DNA of 64,000 bases from Lytechinus pictus. Taxonomy: Eukaryota; Echinodermata; Echinoidea; Temnopleuroida; Toxopneustidae. The position numbers and the translations under genes are program-made. The stretch is taken from positions 4,860,001-4,924,000 of the forward strand of contig NC_087262.1 of assembly GCF_037042905.1 (NCBI RefSeq), read 5' to 3'. This document shows positions 63,350-64,000 of the stretch, piece by piece (within the stretch, counting starts at the first letter, position 1; every line of letters begins with the position of its first letter). The notes under the pieces are model-generated. The model was given only the letters and a program-made list of their open reading frames with translations. It ran no database searches and was not told the DNA's origin.

Positions 63350-63658
63350 CGTATTCTGAAGTCGGGTTTAACTTAAACTCAAGTGAAGTTTAAAGTTGCG
63401 GTTTAAGTATGGATAGCCTATTGTTACATAAATCACTAACAGTAGAGATATCATATTTCAGCTCATTTGGCTCCCAAATCATTGAAAATTGTCTAGGAAG
63501 TATAAATAGATGGTCTTCACCATCGGTGAATCAGGAAAGAGCACAGTAAACATAAGAAACATACAACTTAATAATTTTTTTTATACTTTTGGCCTTCCAC
63601 ACTTAAACCACAACTTTAAACCTGAGTTTAAGTTAAACCCGACTACAGAATACGGGCC
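63350..63658. mobile_element. MITE, GCCCGTATT termini, copy 3
   Basis: AGCCCGTATTCTGAAGTCGGG on the left opposes CCCGACTACAGAATACGGGC on the right. It is the most complete of the three copies, with long arms (GTTTAACTTAAACTC and its inverse). The last 340 bases of the window after it show nothing recognisable. Confidence 0.85.
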
Positions 63659-64000
63659 ATGTCCAGATTATAATACCCCTATTCCACCCCCTCTTCACTT
63701 CTGAATCATCCTTAAGAGCGCTGCACAATATCCAATTATGACCTATTGTTGGTTTTCCTTTCCAACAAAGCACATTTTACATTAGATATGAAGCGCAAAC
63801 AAGTAAAATCATACAGATTGAAGTTCAGAATAGTGCTAGCAATACTACAAAGCTAAACTCTTCAAACCCTTCGGTTGGAGTAATTAAGTCAAAATCAGCT
63901 TCAAATTGAAGCCAATAACAAGGTCACTGTGTCAAAATTTTACATAAGCAGGGAGGGTTGTACGTGCTTGGAAATTGGACACCCATACCACTATTCAGAA

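Overview
This is animal nuclear DNA, most likely from an echinoderm (probably a sea urchin). The genes carry short exons bounded by GT/AG sites, and two conserved metazoan genes are present. Repeats fill almost all remaining space: tRNA-derived SINEs, foldback MITEs, LINE tails, poly-G/poly-C repeat units and frequent TACATGTA words. The echinoderm call is inference from this overall look, not from a marker gene.

Layout. (1) Positions 1-1523 hold one SINE and otherwise nothing recognisable. (2) Positions 1524-15533 look like a 14-kb DNA transposon. Both ends carry inverted arrays of ACGTTTT-type iterons ending in CCCAGC/GCTGGG. Inside, on the minus strand, are an intact 664-aa DDE-type transposase ORF (tnp2/CACTA-like) and a phase-perfect 8-exon gene for a 359-aa protein with a C-terminal DUF4806 region. 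Further repeats are nested within it. (3) Positions 16839-29161, plus strand, hold ten exons of a KLHL2/KLHL3-type BTB-BACK-Kelch gene. The BTB-coding exons are not in the window, so the transposon probably sits in a KLHL intron, on the opposite strand. (4) Positions 29162-41452 are the intergenic stretch or 3' ends, with MITEs and hairpins. (5) Positions 41453-55750, minus strand, hold a complete 5-exon UBE2D-type ubiquitin-conjugating enzyme gene (148 aa), with introns full of nested repeats. (6) Positions 55751-64000 are intergenic, dominated by a four-level nest of mobile elements, a (TTTC)n tract and other repeats.

How the genes fit together. KLHL2/3 proteins are substrate adaptors for CUL3-RBX1 ubiquitin ligases, and UBE2D enzymes are general E2s able to work with such ligases. 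Here the two are convergent neighbours about 12 kb apart. Human KLHL3 and UBE2D2 share 5q31, and KLHL2 and UBE2D3 share 4q, so an ancestral linkage is plausible. The most novel candidate is the two-gene transposon. A tnp2-like transposase plus a DUF4806 protein, each ORF opening just after a splice acceptor and flanked by large iteron arrays, recalls the two-protein logic of plant CACTA elements with an unfamiliar second protein.
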